Assembly: GCA_964504565.1 (NCBI GenBank)
Contig: CAZDEY010000003.1
Location: 62,001-126,000 of the forward strand
DNA length: 64,000 bases
Reading direction: 5' to 3'
Source: Cesiribacter sp964504565
GTDB taxonomy: Bacteria; Bacteroidota; Bacteroidia; Cytophagales; Cyclobacteriaceae
Part shown: positions 61,943-64,000 of the stretch, piece by piece
How positions within the stretch are numbered: the first letter of the stretch is position 1
Layout of the letters: each line of letters begins with the position of its first letter
Notes under the pieces: generated by a model
The model's database searches: none
Told to the model about the DNA's origin: nothing
Seen by the model: the letters and a program-made list of their open reading frames with translations, nothing else
Position numbers and translations under genes: made by a program

Positions 61943-62728
61943 TTAAGCAGGCTGGTTTACAGATTGGGCAGTTGCCAGTACATTTTTTTCCGTAGCCTTC
62001 AGGGCGGAAGCTAGTAAATCCAGATGAGTTTGGTCCAAGGCATTGGTCCACTCATCCATAAAGGTTTTCTTAAATTCAATAGCTATCACACATATTTTTT
62101 CACCGAAAGTCTTATGCAGATAGTGCATAAAGTGCCCGCCGTCAAACTTTACATTTTCTCGAATGTCAGCATTATGGTTTTCCTTATAAGAGGAAGTAAA
62201 AGCATCAACTACAGGTCGCCAGGTTTCCAAATCCATATTGCCTAAGCCCAGGTTTATCTCCGGATTTTTCTGAGGATCGGCCGGTTTACCGTCTGCACCA
62301 TCGCGCATATGGTTGTAGCTGTGTAAATCGTATACTATTGCGTAGCCGTGAGTATCAATGACTTTCTGTAGTTCTTCGGTTACTATTTTATAAAAGTTGT
62401 CGTAATTGGCCAGGCTAGTGTTTACTGCATCCTGGCTAATACCATTTTTCCAAACCTGTAAACCCCAGGCATCTTCCGGCTTTTGGTATATAGCCTTATC
62501 ACGGGCTCGGTTCAGGTCAGTTTCAAAGCGCGAATACGTACCTAAAATATGATTTTCGAATTGCCGCGCCAAATAACCGGTATGCGGGTCTTCTTCGCGA
62601 AGGCGTTCGGTTTCAGTGAGGTTAAATTCTTCTAAGAGATCGGAGCGGACTTGGTGTCCATCGTGAATAGCGGTTGCAAGCAGCGGAGATTTATTAGGTA
62701 TGTTAAGTTCAAAAATTTGAGTAGGCAT
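61943..62728 (-). CDS. N-formylglutamate amidohydrolase-like protein
   Basis: 261 residues. Zn-hydrolase pattern: ATAIHDGHQVRSD (about 18-30), REEDPHTGYLA, FETDLNRARDKAIY, YDLHSYNHMRDG and the C-terminal GGHFMHYLHKTFGEKICVIAIEFKK. No histidine-utilisation genes are nearby, so hydrolysis of N-formylglutamate itself is doubtful; the family also includes enzymes acting on other N-acyl or peptide substrates. 51 bp after the phosphoesterase gene, 3 bp before the QEGLA gene. Confidence 0.88.
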   Translation of the reverse strand: MPTQIFELNIPNKSPLLATAIHDGHQVRSDLLEEFNLTETERLREEDPHTGYLARQFENHILGTYSRFETDLNRARDKAIYQKPEDAWGLQVWKNGISQDAVNTSLANYDNFYKIVTEELQKVIDTHGYAIVYDLHSYNHMRDGADGKPADPQKNPEINLGLGNMDLETWRPVVDAFTSSYKENHNADIRENVKFDGGHFMHYLHKTFGEKICVIAIEFKKTFMDEWTNALDQTHLDLLASALKATEKNVLATAQSVNQPA

Positions 62729-62779
62729 AAGAATTACAAGTAATTTACATACCTAACCGCTCTCCTACCTTATGGTTGC

Positions 62780-63472
62780 CTACTCACTGTAATTATCGCT
62801 GTAATCTACGTTTTCTTGCACAATCCACCGCCATTCGTCAAGGTTTAAGGCCAATAAGCACCCTTGTTTTTCATTAGACCTATAAGGGCAGCCGGCATCC
62901 AGGCTTATATGCTTTTTTTTGCCTTTGGTAAGCCGCTTAATAATCTTTTTAATATTGGTGGGTGTATGGCCGTGCAAAACTTTTCTTCCTTCAGTTTTGT
63001 CAAGCTTCACCTTGTATTCCCTGATATTGAGAATATCCTCGCAAATGGTAAATGGTTTCTTTTTACTGAAGTCAAAACCCGCATGTACCAGTATATAGTC
63101 AGGAAGTGAGAAGTACCAATCTAGGCCTTTCATAAATTCCACGTATTTTTCGGGTATTTCCGCCGGGTGATCCACTGAAAAACTTTTAAGAAAAGTGCGC
63201 CCGCCCTTATCCAAAAATGCCTGTAGGGTACTGGCATCGCGTAATAGGTTTAAAAATTCCTGCTCGTGATTACCGCGCAGCATATGAACTTTTAGTTCCG
63301 AGGATTTGAGGCCTATAAGGTAATCGAGTACTTCTTTACTGCAGGGACCTTTGTTAATGTAATCTCCCAGAAAGTATATTTCATCCTGCAGAGATGGACG
63401 AATCTTTTCTTCTAGTAACGTTCGAAATGTGTGGAAGCATCCGTGGATGTCCGTAATAACCCACCTACTCAT
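62780..63472 (-). CDS. Calcineurin-like metallophosphoesterase
   Basis: 230 residues. Full set of metal motifs: TDIHGCF (Asp8, His10), FLGDYINKG (Asp37), LRGNHEQ (Asn68, His69), LVHAGF and LHGHTPT. Spacing is that of the PPP/ApaH-like group of Ser/Thr phosphatases or diadenosine tetraphosphatases. Its ATG overlaps the DUF502 stop (ATGA). Confidence 0.93.
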   Translation of the reverse strand: MSRWVITDIHGCFHTFRTLLEEKIRPSLQDEIYFLGDYINKGPCSKEVLDYLIGLKSSELKVHMLRGNHEQEFLNLLRDASTLQAFLDKGGRTFLKSFSVDHPAEIPEKYVEFMKGLDWYFSLPDYILVHAGFDFSKKKPFTICEDILNIREYKVKLDKTEGRKVLHGHTPTNIKKIIKRLTKGKKKHISLDAGCPYRSNEKQGCLLALNLDEWRWIVQENVDYSDNYSE

Positions 63473-64000
63473 TCACTAGCTACTATAGCTTCGGACTGCA
63501 GAGCCGTCATTCGTTCCGGATCTCTATCTACTGGCTTAGGGTTACTAGTAGGATTGCCAGACGGCACCGAACCTTGGCCTGATTTTGCCTGACGGCGAGC
63601 CTGCTCATCGGCTAGAATTAATTCAGCAAAGCCACTTACCCCACCGGATACGGCAAACTTCATAACGTCGGCCGATGGTAGGTTTAACAGGGTAACCCGT
63701 TCTCTGGGTACCAGATACAAATTACCGGAGAAGTTGTAACTGTGCGGCAGATAGACCGCTACTGAGCCGGGCAAGGTCATTACCTGCATATCCTGTTGGG
63801 TCATGAAACCAACTTTGTACAAACCAGAGTTAGGCTCCATTTCAACAATAATTGGCTGGTTGAACTTCTTTTGATCACCGACAAATGCGGCAAGCATATC
63901 CTTTATACTGCTATAAATAATTCCCACCACCGGAGCCCGGGCTACCTGCTCTTCAATATAATCGAAAATAGGCTGGGTTATAAATGATGACGCTAAGTAC
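63469..64000 (-). CDS. DUF502 membrane protein, partial (5' end beyond window)
   Basis: The C-terminal 176 residues are visible; the frame is open to the right edge, so the N-terminal membrane helices lie outside. Visible family pattern: PVVGIIYSSIKDMLAAFVG, VGFMTQQ, AVYLPHSYNFSGNLYLVPRERV and MKFAVSGGV. It ends with a Pro/Gln/Asn-rich tail. Function unknown. First visible gene of the operon leading to the macrodomain gene. Confidence 0.85.
   Translation of the reverse strand, partial: YLASSFITQPIFDYIEEQVARAPVVGIIYSSIKDMLAAFVGDQKKFNQPIIVEMEPNSGLYKVGFMTQQDMQVMTLPGSVAVYLPHSYNFSGNLYLVPRERVTLLNLPSADVMKFAVSGGVSGFAELILADEQARRQAKSGQGSVPSGNPTSNPKPVDRDPERMTALQSEAIVASE

Noticed and set aside
1..64000. 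CRISPR arrays, prophage, integrative elements or secondary-metabolite clusters
   Set aside because: No regularly spaced repeats, integrase, structural phage genes or biosynthetic modules were seen; the window is core chromosome in character.

Overview
The window reads as a chromosomal segment of a Bacteroidota bacterium, most likely of the Cytophagales (inference from gene content). The evidence is a complete division and cell wall (dcw) cluster in Bacteroidota order, two TonB-dependent receptors (one paired with a DUF4249 lipoprotein), a PD40-OmpA protein, a DUF6952-type small protein beside a thioredoxin, and TAnnTTTG-like -7 elements. Two runs of ten N (9881-9890 and 38085-38094) mark fixed-length scaffold gaps, so this is a draft or metagenome assembly. 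I saw no rRNA, tRNA, CRISPR array or complete insertion sequence.

Layout. 1-3094 (minus): thioredoxin, DUF6952-type protein, MnmA, a lipoprotein and a subtilase cut by the window edge. 3190-3795 (plus): a TrpF-like protein that has lost its catalytic motifs. 3930-13402 (minus): one long operon running TPR protein, outer-membrane barrel, SPOR protein, ExbB, ExbD, TonB, FolC, TrmB. 13694-15493 (minus): PD40-OmpA. 15819-17857 (plus): a radical SAM / DUF4130 DNA-repair-type pair. 18338-26473: metabolic and envelope genes (FAD oxidoreductases, hydroxyacyl-CoA dehydrogenase, nuclease, DapD, DUF3108, glycosyltransferase). 26552-31109 (plus): a DtxR-type regulator and a Mn/Fe/Zn ABC importer, one permease of which carries its own DtxR-like domain. 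31062-34307 (minus): TonB receptor plus DUF4249. 34481-36346 (plus): a secreted thioredoxin and MnmE. 36488-36721: a relic of dinB. 37022-52387 (minus): the dcw cluster mraZ-rsmH-ftsL-ftsI-murE-mraY-murD-ftsW-murG-murC-ftsQ-ftsA-ftsZ. 52904-54154 (plus): a TlpA-like lipoprotein. 54207-57583 (minus): a second TonB receptor and a polyprenyl diphosphate synthase. 57653-58519 (plus): a hydrolase. 58509-64000 (minus): a six-gene run of DUF502, metallophosphoesterase, N-formylglutamate amidohydrolase-like, QEGLA metallopeptidase, ATP-grasp and macrodomain proteins.

How it fits together. Most of the window is envelope biology: energy transduction across the periplasm, peptidoglycan synthesis and division, and outer-membrane receptors. 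The most interesting parts are: the metal-uptake operon with its permease-repressor fusion and a set of 7-2-7 palindromes, four of which sit as an orphan array about 3.6 kb away from the regulator gene; the mraZ promoter, where three GTGG repeats at 10-bp spacing overlap a DnaA-box-like sequence, with a second GTGGG pair at the other end of the same AT-rich intergenic region; the ATP-grasp / QEGLA peptidase / amidohydrolase / macrodomain operon, whose chemistry is unknown; and the TrpF-like pseudoenzyme. The apparent break in ftsZ is an assembly-gap artefact.
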